A program made the position numbers and the translations under genes. Below the pieces are notes generated by a model. That model did not search any database, was not told the DNA's origin, and saw nothing but the letters and a program-made list of their open reading frames with translations. A stretch of DNA of 64,000 nt, taken from contig JACATO010000648.1 in assembly GCA_018389105.1 (NCBI GenBank), positions 1,736,001 to 1,800,000 of the forward strand. Reading direction: 5' to 3'. The DNA comes from Nautilus pompilius (lineage: Eukaryota > Mollusca > Cephalopoda > Nautilida > Nautilidae). Positions 1-11,992 of the stretch are shown in pieces; positions within the stretch are counted from its first letter, which is position 1; every line of letters begins with the position of its first letter.

Positions 1-1127
1 TAAGCTCTGATGGCTCCTTTCCTGTTTGAATAAGCTAAACCAGAACCAAGCCGTGCTCTCAGAAAAAGAAATACCTGTGCAGAGTGAAAACTGCAATGCT
101 GGCAATCAAGGAACAGCTTCCTTTCTATCTATTATTCTCCTCATTTAAACTGCAATGAAAACTGGTGCACAAAATCTTTTACTTTGAAGCAAGTGGTTAA
201 TATATATTTAGTATTATTAACTTTATTTTAAAGTTGTCTTCTTTTTTTTTTTTCTTTCCAGGAACTTATCCTACTGAAGAATGGTTAAATTAAACAAAGT
301 GATTGGACCTAATCTGTTTCTGCTTATTTTGAGAGAAAAAAAAAACAACAACAGAATATACATTTCCAAGTTAAAGTAGTAAGGAGAAAACAAAATAAAA
401 CTTATAAAATTCTGTTGTGAAAGTAAACTAAAATAAAAAACAGTTCTTAACTTAATTTTGAAAGTGCTGAAGTGGAACATGATAATGAAAATTTCAGTTT
501 TTCCGATGTTAGGAGATGAAGTTGAATCAGTAATAGCAGAAACTGTTATGCCAACAATTCTGATGTTAGCAACAACGATTAGCTTCAAGGAGATGGACTC
601 AAGGTCGCAGCCAGACTGTCCATCGGCCATGCAAAAAAAATATTTCAAATTAAGCATTTGTTTTCATAATGAGTTTTATTTGAAATATTTTTTTTTCCAA
701 ATGATTATAAAGATTTTAACTTTTATGTTCAAAAGACAAAGAGAATTAATTAAAAAATAAGGAAAGATTAGCAAAACAATCAAAAAGAGACAAAAACAGC
801 AATGAGGTTGCAAAATAGTTTAAAAGAAACAAAAAGAGAGAGAAGTGTATGCTGTATGTTATTCTAAGTTTACTGTCCATAGATCTGCTATGAAAAGTCA
901 ACTCACAAACAAATAGCATTGCAATATTGAGGAAGAAATAGAATAAATAGTTCCTCATTACAATTTCACTCTTGACCACAAAGATCTTCATTGGTGAAGC
1001 TTTCTCATTGAACCATTTTGAAAATAAACAAATAAGGATTTAAAAAATATAAAGAAAAATTCTAACTAGCATAAATGTAGAAATGCAATACAACTGAAAT
1101 CATTAGAAGTGTAGCATCATGGTCATC
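1..1127. other. AT-rich non-coding DNA
   Basis: No gene is supported. The stretch is AT-rich with poly-T and poly-A tracts. The open frames on both strands are short, rich in F, I, L, K and N, and overlap each other, as expected by chance in AT-rich DNA. Confidence 0.6.
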
Positions 1128-1530
1128 AGTCAGGTTTCTCTTGCTCGTCTGTACCAGCCTGATTGTCTGGGTTTTCTCCACCCTAATAACCAAATGGTCC
1201 ATTGTATTCTTTTATCCTTCTTGGTAAGCATGTCCTGACTTCTGAGGCCTACAAACATCTCACAGCAGTGAGCTAGAAGGTGGAAGGTGTAGAGCATCAA
1301 CCTTTGTGACCAAGCAAGTTACCCGCTAGCAAAAACATACCTGCAAGACCTCTTCCACATGTACTTAAAAAATACTAGAACTCTTCATTTTTAAATGTGG
1401 GAAGAAACCACCAGAGAGCCTAGAGGAAACCAACATGGACTGAGCCAGTCTCGAATGTAAGTCAAACTTGAGCCCACAACTATGGCAAATCAGTTGTCTA
1501 CCACTGGACCTCTGCCTTCCCTTCCCCCAT
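1128..1530 (-). repeat. tRNA-derived SINE, near full length
   Basis: Read on the minus strand it starts with a tRNA-like head. An A-box-like GTCCAGTGGTAGACAACTG is followed by TTGCCAT, recalling the GCC anticodon loop of tRNA-Gly, and then by a B-box-like GGGCTCAAGTTTGA. Next comes a body with GGTTTCCTCTAGGCTCTCTG and a short CACATTTAAAAATGAAGAG block. A 3' part carrying AACTTGCTTGGTCAC and CACCTTCTAGCTCA follows. The body and the 3' part are both found, in the same order, in the plus-strand copy near 25.95-26.26 kb. Coleoid cephalopods are known to carry tRNA-derived SINEs; which named family this belongs to cannot be told by eye. The outer limits are approximate. Confidence 0.55.
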
Positions 1531-4500
1531 GTTATGAATCTTCCTACAACAGCAGCCAAAAATCATTAAAAACAATGCCATTCTTTGAAAATGTATTTAG
1601 TGAATGATTAAAACAAAACTAAGCTCAAATGAAAGATGATTCAAGATTGATTTAAGTTTCATGTTTTAAAATTTTTATTTGGTGACACACTACAACAATT
1701 GGCATAATTTTTAAAGCTGTGCCATGACGAACCTGACAGTCATACACAACAAAGAAAACAAACTGCTTCCAAAGATTTAAATCTCATTCCATGAACTATT
1801 AGCTAAGGGTTATTAAGATTAAAAAACTAACAGCAAATTGTAGAGGAAACTTCTTAAGTATTAGAAGAATATGAATTTTTTTCTGACATTTCATGGGATA
1901 ATCCAAAACTTTCCAACTATTTTTTTTAGTAGTAATACTATATTTATGTTTAAAAACTGATACTGAGTTATGCTGTCAGCAGTGAAACAACTACTTCCTT
2001 TGCATAAATCATTCAGTTAGAACACTGTTTAGAGTAAGCTGCATGTTCATGCATTGAGCCTACATTATTCAAAAGATGTAGATATCTTTACAAAGTCCAA
2101 AGAAGGGGATGATCAGTGACAGTGTGTAGTGTACCCTGGCTTTTTGAGGCACAGCCTCCCACCAAATTTGGTTTGGCCACCCACTCCTCCCAAAACATTG
2201 TTTGTTTTTTTTTTTATAACTCTCTGTTCTGTATTATTCTGTCAGTGTAGATTTCATCTGGGAATATGGCAATGCTTAATGGTAGTAACCATGACACTAC
2301 GTAGCCTCATCAGTTATGCCTACAGTTGTAGACAATGATGATCAAAGGAAGAACTGCCTTATTAGTAATGCAGGTAATCTCAGTCATGGAGGAACATTTA
2401 AAATATCGGTTAGTTTCTTGACCAATAGACAGAAATCTTGGTGGTAACATGATAAAGGTTTTTAGAACCTTTTTTTTAGGAAGTGCATAAAGTTACTTTT
2501 CAAAACTAGTGGTATTTCATATATTAAGAAGCATAAGTGCAAGATAAATGAGGACCATTCTTGATTGCACATCTGGTTATGTTATTGTAATAATCATGAA
2601 GTATCTAACTGGAACATCTTATCAAACTGTTAGTGGAAGCAAAGAGCACAAATATATTTTAAAATAGACTGAACACACACACACACACTTTTGTTTTTAA
2701 ATGAAACATTATGTAAGCTTCCTGTTCTTTTGACTTTCCTTATCTATGTCAGCATCATTTTAATGCATAAAGAACTTTTTAAAAAGCCTCTGTTAACCAT
2801 TCGAAAGGTCTGAATATCCCCAAAATGAATAGTTGCATAGTGAATATACTGAAACTAAGAGAAGACTGATAAAAATTACAGCAATAATTTTAAAATATAG
2901 CATTACAATAAGCCTCACAGTCAAACAGTTTTCACAAGACTGAATTCTTTTGATGACAGCCATACAGATTCTATTATCAGAATTTAAAAAAAAAAAAAAA
3001 TGTTTCAATAAATTCAGAATTTTTTCTATTTTTTTTCTTCCATTGAGCTGGCTGGAAGCTGAATGCCTATATTTCTATTAAAATTTTTGAGCAAAATTGA
3101 ACATATTGTGCATCACCAACAAAAGATATTGCATAATAAAAAAAAAACAAATAAAGGGATAGCCTTATCTAAAGACAAGGCTCTTGATTATTCACAAAAT
3201 CTCTGGTATCAACTAACTGCAATGTAAAGATCTATTTAAAAAATTCCATTTTGCAATCAAAATCACATATTAAGGGGTCATCACAATTAATAGGCTAAAG
3301 GAGGTCAATCTTTTGAAAAGCATTTGGTTTATTCAAATTCAGTGGCACACAGAATTTCTCTGTGCAAACTGAGATTATTTTCAATCAGATAAAACAAGAT
3401 TAAACTTGCATTATCCATCCTTAATTTTCAACAACAAAAATTATATGATCAAACCTCACCCCTAAAGATGACTAACAGCTTTGAATGTCCAGGGAATTAA
3501 CCAAAATTTTACTGATACACACACATCAACAACTGGAATTTTTACAGGATGAAGAGATCCTGGGAAAGGCCAGGAAAAACATTTAAGTCAGAACAGAAAC
3601 AAAAAAGGTAAAAAATATATAGATGTGTGTGTGTGTATGTGTTTTATTGGTAACCATATACTTGAAGTTATAATCGAGGAGCATGAAGTCTAAAGAGGTA
3701 TACAAAGCACCTATCCAGCCTAATTTTAAATGTACTGATCACAGAAGGACTGCCCAACCATGTCAGATGGGCCACTCCACACATTCACTACTGCGCCAGT
3801 GACAAATCTTCTAACTTATTTTTTGGAAAGCCTGACTTGTCTACCTCCCCAACCCCTTATCTTTTAGAATTTTAAAAAGTGCATTACGCCAGAGCGTGAT
3901 GTTCCGTTTTGCTAAATGTTCACAGTAGCAGTAATCCTTCAAGCCCAAACCACCGCATAAAATGCCTCGGACCCCTCTCCCGACTGTGGGCAATCATATC
4001 CACAAGTGTCGCTGCAAGTTTACTCAGTATAAGATTGTTTTAGATGTTACAAAGTGTTATACATGAGTTAGGGTCTGAAAATTCCCAAGACCGGACTTAC
4101 AAACAAATTTGGTCATGCAGGAATACCCCCCTCCCAAAGCAGGATGCTTATATTTGTTTTTTTTAATGTTAAAAAATAATTTGTCAGTGGTTATTCCATA
4201 ACGTTTTTGCTCTATTTTAGGAGAGTTTTGGTTTCACTTGGTTTTCACCAACCCACATAATAAGCTATGAAAATACCAGTGTTCCAGGGCCTTAAAAACC
4301 AAACACTATATAATACATGCAAACAAAGTAATCAAACATTATATATTATAAAATGTCTTTGTAGTTTTAATCATTACCTTGGCAACTCCCAATGGATTTC
4401 TTATTCATTTGATAATTAATACTATTTGTTTTCTTTTTAGACAAATAATAGCAATGTGATCAGGGAAGCCAGGTCACAGCTAAATGTGTGTTTCCTAATG

Positions 4501-5160
4501 TTTTTGATATTTCCCTTGAGCATGGCTGGTCTCATTGGTTATGTATACATCTCATCCCTCCCATATAGAATGACCTGCACTATCACACATCCAATCTATG
4601 TGCTTATTGGGAAAGAAATAGAATGCTGTATATAAACATTTTCATAGCCTTAGCCAACTTTGTTAGAAACCAGCAACCTTGGAAAAGAGTCAGCACTGTC
4701 TGCTGATTAATCTGCTAGACAATAAACTTCAAACTACCAGTTAGAGCTGATAAGTTTAAGACATCAAACACTGTACAACAACCTGGCACTTTCAAATAAA
4801 CCTCTTGTACCAGCTGAAATAGCAGGGTTTCTGTGAACATCCATAGTACAAGCAGAATGCACACACACAGACAAAAAAACTGATATTATATACCAGCAGG
4901 AACTTTCCTTTGTTAATTTTCCCATAATCAGTAGGCAGACAAATTGAACACCTCCTCTGAAGTCATGAATTGGTTTGGAGCTTCTCCTTCATCAAACCTA
5001 CAGACAATCAGTGCCAATCTGATGTCTTGTAAATAAAAAAAATAAATAGTTTCCCAGCAAGTTACTACTACTGCGGCAGATGATGGCTTCTAATTGTACA
5101 TTTGCATAATTAACGATTAATGTAATAAAGTTGGAATGTCACAACCGAGTGCCTGAGTCT
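1531..5160. other. AT-rich non-coding DNA with a GC-richer patch
   Basis: No gene is supported. There is a short (AC)n run at 2673-2688. The part from about 3720 to 4010 is clearly richer in GC than its surroundings (for example CATTACGCCAGAGCGTGATG) but has no long open frame and no domain I recognise. It could be an old repeat or a conserved non-coding block. Confidence 0.5.
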
Positions 5161-5164
5161 GAGA

Positions 5165-5430
5165 CCAGGTTGTGGTCGTAGTTTCTACCTGATCTTCTTC
5201 ACCAGCTGAACACAAGGGTTTCTATAGGTAAAACCGAAGAGATCTAGAAAGGCTTTTAGAAGTGCCAGCCATTCATGGTGCAGGATTAGCAATGCTCTCC
5301 TACAACTAACTGCAACACCATACTCTTTCACCATGGTTGTTTCCCATGTAGAGGTGTTATCTACGATGTACAAGAAAATCAGTCCTTCAGTGACCAATGC
5401 AATTCTGAACAATAACTTTTAATGTATTTG
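5165..5430 (+). repeat. possible decayed SINE fragment
   Basis: It contains CTGATCTTCTTCACCAGCTG followed by AAGGGTTTCTATAGG. This resembles the TTTCTTCTCGCTCTTCTTCACCAGCC body seen in the other SINE copies. The match is short, so this is only a suggestion. Confidence 0.25.
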
Positions 5431-6759
5431 TAATCCTGAGCTCATTATCTTTCATACGTTTAAATTTAAAACAGAAAAAAAGAGAGAGAGAGAGAGAGAG
5501 ATTAAATTGTGCAATGTTTGCTAACCAAGATTATCATTGAAAAAATTAATGAATAAAATTAACATTGGAATAATTGTACAGACCCTCTGACAAATGATTG
5601 AATATCTTCCATACAATTCTTTGTAACTTCAAGACATCACCAGGTAGCAGTGTATGCCAGGTTATTAAATGGTATTTTCCCCTTAGCCCTCATAATTTTA
5701 ATTTCACTGAAGTGAAATCAATAGGGGATTAAAATTCATATGAATATTTGTAAGTATATTACCATTTGGTAACTTTCTTTTAAGTGCTGGCATATAAATA
5801 ATTTAAAAAAAAAACTGCATTAACCACAGTAAATTTGTTCTGTCACGGATTGAAATCACATCTAAAACACATTTTCATGTTTTAGCCAAATTCTGCTAAT
5901 GAAATGGCATCAGCAAATCATAATAGCCAGTTTTCACACACTGATTAATTTGAAGAAAAAGTTGCGAAAAAAAAGAAACTTTGAATGTTGCAATTAAAAC
6001 CGGTTTCAACTTATTCGACAATAAATCTTTGACTTGAGCCAAGTTGTTCATGCTTGATAGATAAGCTTTTCTTTTCATATACTGTTCACAAAGTGGGATG
6101 ATGTTTTCCAACTTCTACGAGAGCCTTACATTTAAAACCATAAAAGCTGTTTTACTGTTGGAATTAAATGCAATTTTGCAAGATTTGCGATGCAGGAAAT
6201 CTCGAACAAGAGAATATACATTAATCCATATCGGAAAATAAATGAATGCTTGCCACTTCAGGGTGTAATACAGCACATGCTCTTTCCAAAGTATTCCAGT
6301 CCCTTTATTTAAGATGGTATATAAATTTATAAAGTATTAAAAGTTCCCTCCCTTATTCCAAACCCCAGAGTTTATGACTAAAAAATTATCAGAAAGATTC
6401 TCAACGTAACTATACTTAAAAATACAAATAAAAAAAACGAAAAATATATATATATCTGGCTACCTCTCACTTCGGCTGTTTGTTGTCCACGTGCCGAAGT
6501 AAAATAGATTGGGAATCACAAAGCTGCATTAAAGCTACTTGCAGTCCAGGACTCCATGCATTCTGCTTGGAAAGAGGCTTTGTGTTAGCTTCAGTCACCA
6601 TTTTTGAAAACTTTCCATTTAAAACTTTTACAAAGCTCAGACTATGCTGATCCATGAGAAAAAGTTCCCCCTGTATTGTTAGTTGCAGAGTAGCCAGGAA
6701 ATCCACGTGGCAGGTTGGATTGTCAGAGTTGCTGTTGTTCTTCCTTATATATATATATA
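5431..6759. other. AT-rich non-coding DNA
   Basis: An (AG)n run lies near 5480-5500 and a short (TA)n near 6445. The minus-strand open frames at 5896-6111 and 6467-6706 show no family motif, repeat pattern or coding bias that I can recognise. Confidence 0.5.
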
Positions 6760-6806
6760 CAGGGTGTCCGTAAAGTTACTATACAGTCTTACAAGTTACT
6801 ATACAG
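6760..6806 (+). repeat. left terminal inverted repeat of the MITE
   Basis: 47 bases, perfectly inverted relative to 7099-7145. The inner half repeats AGTTACTATACAG. Confidence 0.95.
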
Positions 6807-6942
6807 ACACCATGCAGTACAGTAAGATATTGTATTAAAATATTTATTTGTAACAAAAGAAATAACACCTTTATGTTTATCAAAATCTCAGAAAATACAT
6901 GTGTTACATCCGAAAAGACTGTAACAATCAAGGCAAACATTT

Positions 6943-7068
6943 CTATGACAAATATTCAAATTGGAGGCCTTCAGCTTCAATACATTCTCGACAACGTGAC
7001 ACCACACTATGACAAACTTTGGTGCACAAGTCACGATCAAGGTTGGCAAATGCATCAATAACAAATTG
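6943..7068 (-). pseudogene. C-terminal remnant of a mariner-like transposase
   Basis: Minus-strand reading gives 41 codons and a TAG stop. The end reads RCRECIEAEGLQFEYLS. Mariner-family transposases commonly end with an Arg- and Cys-containing helix followed by CI-x-A-x-G-x-x-FE-x-L, and this fits that pattern. The frame has no start and no DDE/D catalytic core, since most of the gene has been lost. Downstream on the minus strand there are AATAAA-like words that may be the old polyadenylation region. The remnant cannot encode an active enzyme. Its value is that it identifies the parent: an autonomous element with the same 47-bp ends. Confidence 0.8.
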
Positions 7069-7098
7069 TCAAAAACTATTACATATAATACAATGAAA

Positions 7099-7145
7099 CT
7101 GTATAGTAACTTGTAAGACTGTATAGTAACTTTACGGACACCCTG
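7099..7145 (-). repeat. right terminal inverted repeat of the MITE
   Basis: Exact reverse complement of 6760-6806, followed directly by TATAT. Confidence 0.95.
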
Positions 7146-8152
7146 TATATTTCATTACAGACATTTTACAAAATCCTATTATGATTCAACAAAGTAAAAC
7201 CTCTACTGCCTCAGTGTAATCAAGTGAAAGCAATGAAATACACATTGTTGTTCTTTCGTGTTGAAGAGTCGAACTAAGGATTTATAAATGTAATATACAT
7301 TAGAAGAATGCAAACTTATTAATGGTGAAATTAGATATTATTAGAAAGCTTTTTAATAAAATCATGTTATAAACTGTTATCTGTAATTTAATTTTAATAA
7401 TTTATGAAGTACTAAGAAGTTTCAAGGACATGACTCCTATCCTCATTTTACTTCTTAGAACAAAATTTCTAGATAACCAAAGTTTTACACATTAGCTCAA
7501 AAAGCATTTCGAGGTATATCCTGTTGGAAGAAAGCATGTGCTAGATTAAATGTATTGTAAAGTAGTTTTCTTAAAACTGACCTAGGGAGAGAGAGAATAA
7601 TCTCACTTTACCAAGGGGGGGGGGGTTTGTCCTGGATTTTATTCGTGATTCAAATGATAAGGCTGTGATGGAGGTAGTGATGATGATAATGATGATGGTT
7701 TTTAATTAAATGATTAATAATTGATGATGGTTTTTAATTAAATAATTAATAATCCCATTAACCTTTATCTTTAGATAAACCATGGTAATTGACTTTGTGT
7801 AAAATGTAGGAGCTCCATTCATTGAAGACAATTGAGGTTCTAAAATTATACGAGAACAAGTTTAACTCCAGGGGAAGCTATAGCAGCACTACATCATTAA
7901 AAAAATGAACTAGCGACTTCTATCTCAAAATAAATCTCATAAGAACCAGCCAACACTGGTGGAAATCAGGCTCATTAAACCACCAAATATACTGAAAATA
8001 CATTAACTATATAATTCTATAGTGGATTATTTTCTCCCCTGCAAGCATACCAAAAATATGATTTCAAAAAAAGGTTCTCTTCCTATTCACATTTGTACTG
8101 GCAAAGATATCTGGTGCAATCATAATATATTTTCTCTTTTCTCAATTCCGAT
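7146..8152. other. AT-rich non-coding DNA
   Basis: No gene. It contains a G run near 7616-7625 and a two-copy tandem duplication of about 32 bp at 7691-7753. Confidence 0.55.
7691..7753. repeat. 32-bp tandem duplication, two copies
   Basis: The unit starts GATGATGGTTTTTAATTAAA and is repeated at once with a single obvious base change (ATGATT to ATAATT). Confidence 0.85.
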
Positions 8153-8448
8153 ACTCTCTCTCTCTCTCTGTACTGATGTCATATCTCTCTCTCCATCTCT
8201 CTCTCTCTCTGTACTGATGTCATATCTCTCTCTCTCCATCTCTGTCTGTCTCTCTCTCTCTCTCCATCTCTGTCTGTCTGTCTCTCTCTCTCTCCATCTC
8301 TGTCTGTCTCTCTCTCTCTCTCTCCATCTCTGTCTGTCTGTCTCTCTCTCTCTCCATCTCTGTCTGTCTGTCTCTCTCTCTCTCCATCTCTGTCTGTCTG
8401 TCTCTCTCTCTCTCCATCTCTGTCTGTCTGTCTCTCTCTCTCTCTCTC
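8153..8448. repeat. CT-rich microsatellite/minisatellite array
   Basis: The (CT)n tract is organised in a higher-order unit of about 30 bp made of CCATCTCTGTCTGTCTG followed by a CT run, repeated about seven times. The left part holds two copies of GTACTGATGTCATATCTCTC. The open frames across it, on both strands, are Leu/Ser- or Arg/Glu-rich translations of the repeat and are not genes. Confidence 0.95.
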
Positions 8449-11040
8449 AAAGATCTTACTGGCAAACAGAAAACCAACACTAGCCACATACCACTATCAG
8501 GGCTATTTGCAGAGTTTATCAATTTTAAAAAGCTACTTACCATATCTGCAAAAAACAGGTGCAACACCTGACAACTAAATAGTGATATACAGAATTTGTA
8601 AATACCTCAAATAATCTTCGGTTTCTTTTTTTTCTTCTTCTCCCTCTTTTTTTTTTTTTTCCAAGGTAGAAAATCCTATCACCTCCTGAAGAAGGAAGGA
8701 ATAACAAGGAGATCTTTACAAAATGTTTACCAATTTTTTCCCTTCCTCTTTTGTTGTTGTTCTCTTGGTTCTTTTAACACATGATAAGCCATACACACAT
8801 TCCCATTAGATTCATCACTTCTGTTAGATTTACAGCCATCCTGTCCGTGATAAAGAAATCCTGAGATGCAGTTGTAGAGTGATGGCAGCAGCTCTGTGTG
8901 TACATCAACACACAGGAGAAACATGACATACGTTAAGTGATAGCTACATTAACGGGCCTTCTCAGTACTAGTCTGCATGGCTCTAATACTGCATACATTC
9001 AGTTAGTCGGAGGATTGTGAGGGTATTGATTGACTGCAGAAGTGATAATGTATCCGACTATTAATTGGCTAAATAAGTGATTTCAAGCAAGGTGCTACAA
9101 CCAAAAAGTCCACGGCTCACACATCAATATCCAAGCAATTAGACTCTGGAGGTAGAGGACAAAAAGAGAGTTTATTATTAAAAAAACATATCAAACATGT
9201 ATAGCTTTATTACAACACATAAATAGATATGGGGGGGCCATTTCAAGATATAGGAATAAAATAAAGAAACATACTCTCGGTCTAGTCTATCTAGTAGCAT
9301 TTGAAAGGTTTTATATATAATCTGGGAATAAGAAACATTAAACACAAACTTAAGTATATTTAAAATGCATCTTATTTCATTCTAAATCAAATATTAGTAA
9401 CTCAAGCGCTAAGAAACAAAAGTACAAAAAGTAAATTAAATAAACAGTGTCTGCTATGCACATAAGAAGATGGCAGAAGTATATAAATATGACAAATAGT
9501 ATAAATAATAATCACTAAGCACCTTAGATTTATAGCAATTAAGCACCAGAAACTCCGTGCACTTTTGATTTTTCCAATTTGCATATCAATACATAATAAC
9601 TTTCCCAAGTATGTGTTGATTGATGAAAGATTTTCAAAATAAAAATTGGATTAAGGGGAAAAGCTTGAATTTTTATAAGAGATGTCACGAGAAAATAAGA
9701 CACTTTAGTTGTTTGTTTGTTGTTTTTTTTAATAGAAGAGATACTAAAGATAGCACAGGTGCCCGTAGTCGGGGCATACCACGCCAGATGAGCGCAGTAA
9801 ATACTGTAATACTAGCTTGCCACCCTGTATACTTGCACAGTGGGGGAAAAGGTTTTTCAAACAAGCTTTAAAAATGAGCGATTATGGAAATTGTGATTGA
9901 AGTTATTTGCCTGCAGATTACCAGTGAACTGGCTGAGCAAGCACTAGACAGACCAGTAGAATGTGAGTTTTCAGACAAGTACTGTGCAGAAATTTACCGT
10001 TCCTGGTGATGAGCTGCAAGGGTTACAGTGACGATACCAGTTTTGTAACCTCTATCGCAAGCCTGTGCACCCAAAGATGACTTCTGCAAAGCAGGGTTAT
10101 GAGAGGATATATTGATTTTTGATCTCTTCAAAACCCTTTCCGAAATAAAGCTCAGGTGCAAAAGTAGAGCAAGCTAATCCAGTCAAGAGCAGGACGATTT
10201 GAAGATTAGAATGGCGGGGGTTTAAATGGGAAAGTTGCAGTCCCAAATCTTAATAGAACCCCTACAATTATAACAATAAAAGAAAAACAACAAACTGACT
10301 ATTGTTAGTGGAGACGAAGATTGGGTTCATGAGTGGAAGAATAATATGCTACGGTGATGAAAATAGGGTAAAATTTATATATATATATTTGTAAAATCAA
10401 GATACTAAAGATGTTCAAATCTGGCTAAAGTAGCATAGACTATTTGGAGCATAAAGGATAATGAAGAATGAAAGCATAGGATGAAGCGACTTCCCTTATT
10501 CATATTCTATTTGGTACAAGTATTAAAAATGTAGCTGCAAAAGGAAAAATCTACCGCCCTGCAACAGAAACTCAGGAACATTGTTGAGCAATGCCCATTT
10601 AAAAGCCTAATGAAATAAGTGCATTCATTTGCTCAATATAGGTTTGCTAAAAATTCACTTTTGGCCCAGATTTCGAACTATAATGATGTGTTAAAATCTT
10701 CTGTAAATTAGTACAAACAGCATAAACAAAGTATAGGTAGAAGAAATTATATCTTTTCATAAATGTTTTGAGAAATAGATGTTGCAATTTGTATGCAAAG
10801 GGCTGACTCAACCAGTACGTTTATTAAAGGTATTTATTTATTTTAAATCGTTAAAAACACAAGCTTTGCGAATAAACTTGGCCAATGTTACTACCCTTTG
10901 TATTTTACTGTTTATAACAAAAAAGAACTTTCATCCCTTCACAAACACTGTGATCTTTTTCTTCTTTTTTAGTGGGTGATACAGTTTATAATTCTGATTG
11001 ATTGCCCTAAAAGAGAAATATTTCTTTTTAGACTTAACCA
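8449..11040. other. AT-rich non-coding DNA
   Basis: No recognisable gene. A small GC-richer spot at about 9755-9830 (CACAGGTGCCCGTAGTCGGG) has no identified homology and no long open frame. Confidence 0.5.
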
Positions 11041-11275
11041 GCTGATAAAAGAATGAGCTAAACAGAACTGAACCTTCGTCCAAAGCAGGCTATCTGTCGC
11101 CGAATCTGCAGACCGAATAGATTGATTGGGTTAAATATGGCTAATTTGGCTGAACATCGTTGCATTAATATCTCCTTTGGTCCAACAACCTTCTCTCCAG
11201 TCAGCTCATACATCTTCTTTGCCCGGCACTTGTCGACCACTGCAACCAGTACTGGAGCGTTAGCTATAACATAAA
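11041..11275. other. GC-richer island open on both strands, unidentified
   Basis: The minus strand has a 60-codon open frame with Met at 11238-11240. The plus strand is open for about 70 codons between stop codons at 11058 and 11271. Base composition is less AT-rich than the flanks and neither frame is low-complexity. I recognise no domain. It could be a pseudogene piece, a repeat fragment or an exon, and no splice-site pattern decides between them. Confidence 0.3.
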
Positions 11276-11739
11276 ATCTATCTGACTGAACGAGGAAAGT
11301 TTCTCTGTATCAGCCACAGCTTCACCCCTCCCTCCTCACCTACTGTGCAGCCATCTAGAAGCATGCTCAAGAGCAATCAGACAGCAGTGATGATTAACAC
11401 CTGCATATTGTTGATGTCCCGTGAAAAAGCCATATTGATTGGTGTAATTTTAAGATTCTTTTACTGTTTATCATCTACCTTTATTGTAAAGCATTATATG
11501 CTAATTTTTCAACAGCCAAACTAAATATAACTTGATGGATCTGCTCCATGTGTACTTTCACTTAGCAATGAAATTCAAAGAATCAATACAACAATGTTTT
11601 TTTTGTTGTTGTTTGTTTTTTAATAAAACCATGATTAAAGCTTTAAAAGAAACAAACAAACAATAGTTAAAAGTAGACATGTGGGATACCAATGCCAATA
11701 AAATGCTAGATTTAGTCAAAATCTGGCTTGTTACCATTC
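11276..11739. other. non-coding DNA
   Basis: Nothing identifiable. T-rich and A-rich runs lie near 11600-11660. Confidence 0.5.
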
Positions 11740-11741
11740 AG

Positions 11742-11992
11742 AATCCAGTCAACAAAATATTTTTCTCACCTGCACATGTTCTTTCTAGTTTCTCTTTTAA
11801 CTATTGTCAACTATAAGAGTTCTACAGGTATTCCACATTCTTCCAATCTCAAGTCAAAAGTTTCTCCTGGATTACCCTACTTTTTTCCTATCTCCAAACA
11901 AGAGAGTTCCACGCGTGTGCAACTTTTTTCCCCTTTTACTATCCAGCCAAGAGAATTCTATAAATGTTCTTCCACTTTCTTTGCCTCTCTAG
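11742..11992 (+). repeat. diverged tandem repeat, unit about 45-50 bp
   Basis: Four to five successive blocks share a pattern. Each starts with a CAA/CCAA-containing word, continues with an AGAGTTCTAC-like stretch (AAGAGTTCTACAGG, AGAGAGTTCCACGCG, AAGAGAATTCTATAAATG), and ends with a pyrimidine run and CTATC. A 119-codon open frame runs through it (11728-12087) but its repeated Ser/Pro/Phe pattern comes from the DNA repeat, so I do not call it a gene. Confidence 0.5.

Larger units (their letters stand above)
6760..7145 (-). mobile_element. mariner-type MITE with perfect 47-bp terminal inverted repeats
   Basis: A 386-bp element begins with CAGGGTGTCCGTAAAGTTAC and ends with its exact reverse complement. 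Left repeat 6760-6806 and right repeat 7099-7145 match over all 47 bases. Both ends are flanked by TA, the target site duplicated by Tc1/mariner elements, and the left side lies in a (TA)n run. Each repeat contains the word AGTTACTATACAG twice, which would suit two transposase-binding sites. The interior keeps the last 41 codons of a mariner-like transposase on the minus strand, so the element is an internally deleted derivative of an autonomous mariner. The absence of any mismatch between the repeats suggests a recent insertion. Confidence 0.92.

Noticed and set aside
458-760. Plus-strand 100-codon frame opposite a 128-codon minus frame (271-657)
   Set aside because: Both are hydrophobic/Lys-rich chance frames in AT-rich DNA with no motif.
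8022-8567. Open frames of 153, 102 and 115 codons on both strands
   Set aside because: They are read through the CT array; the repetitive residues mirror the DNA repeat.
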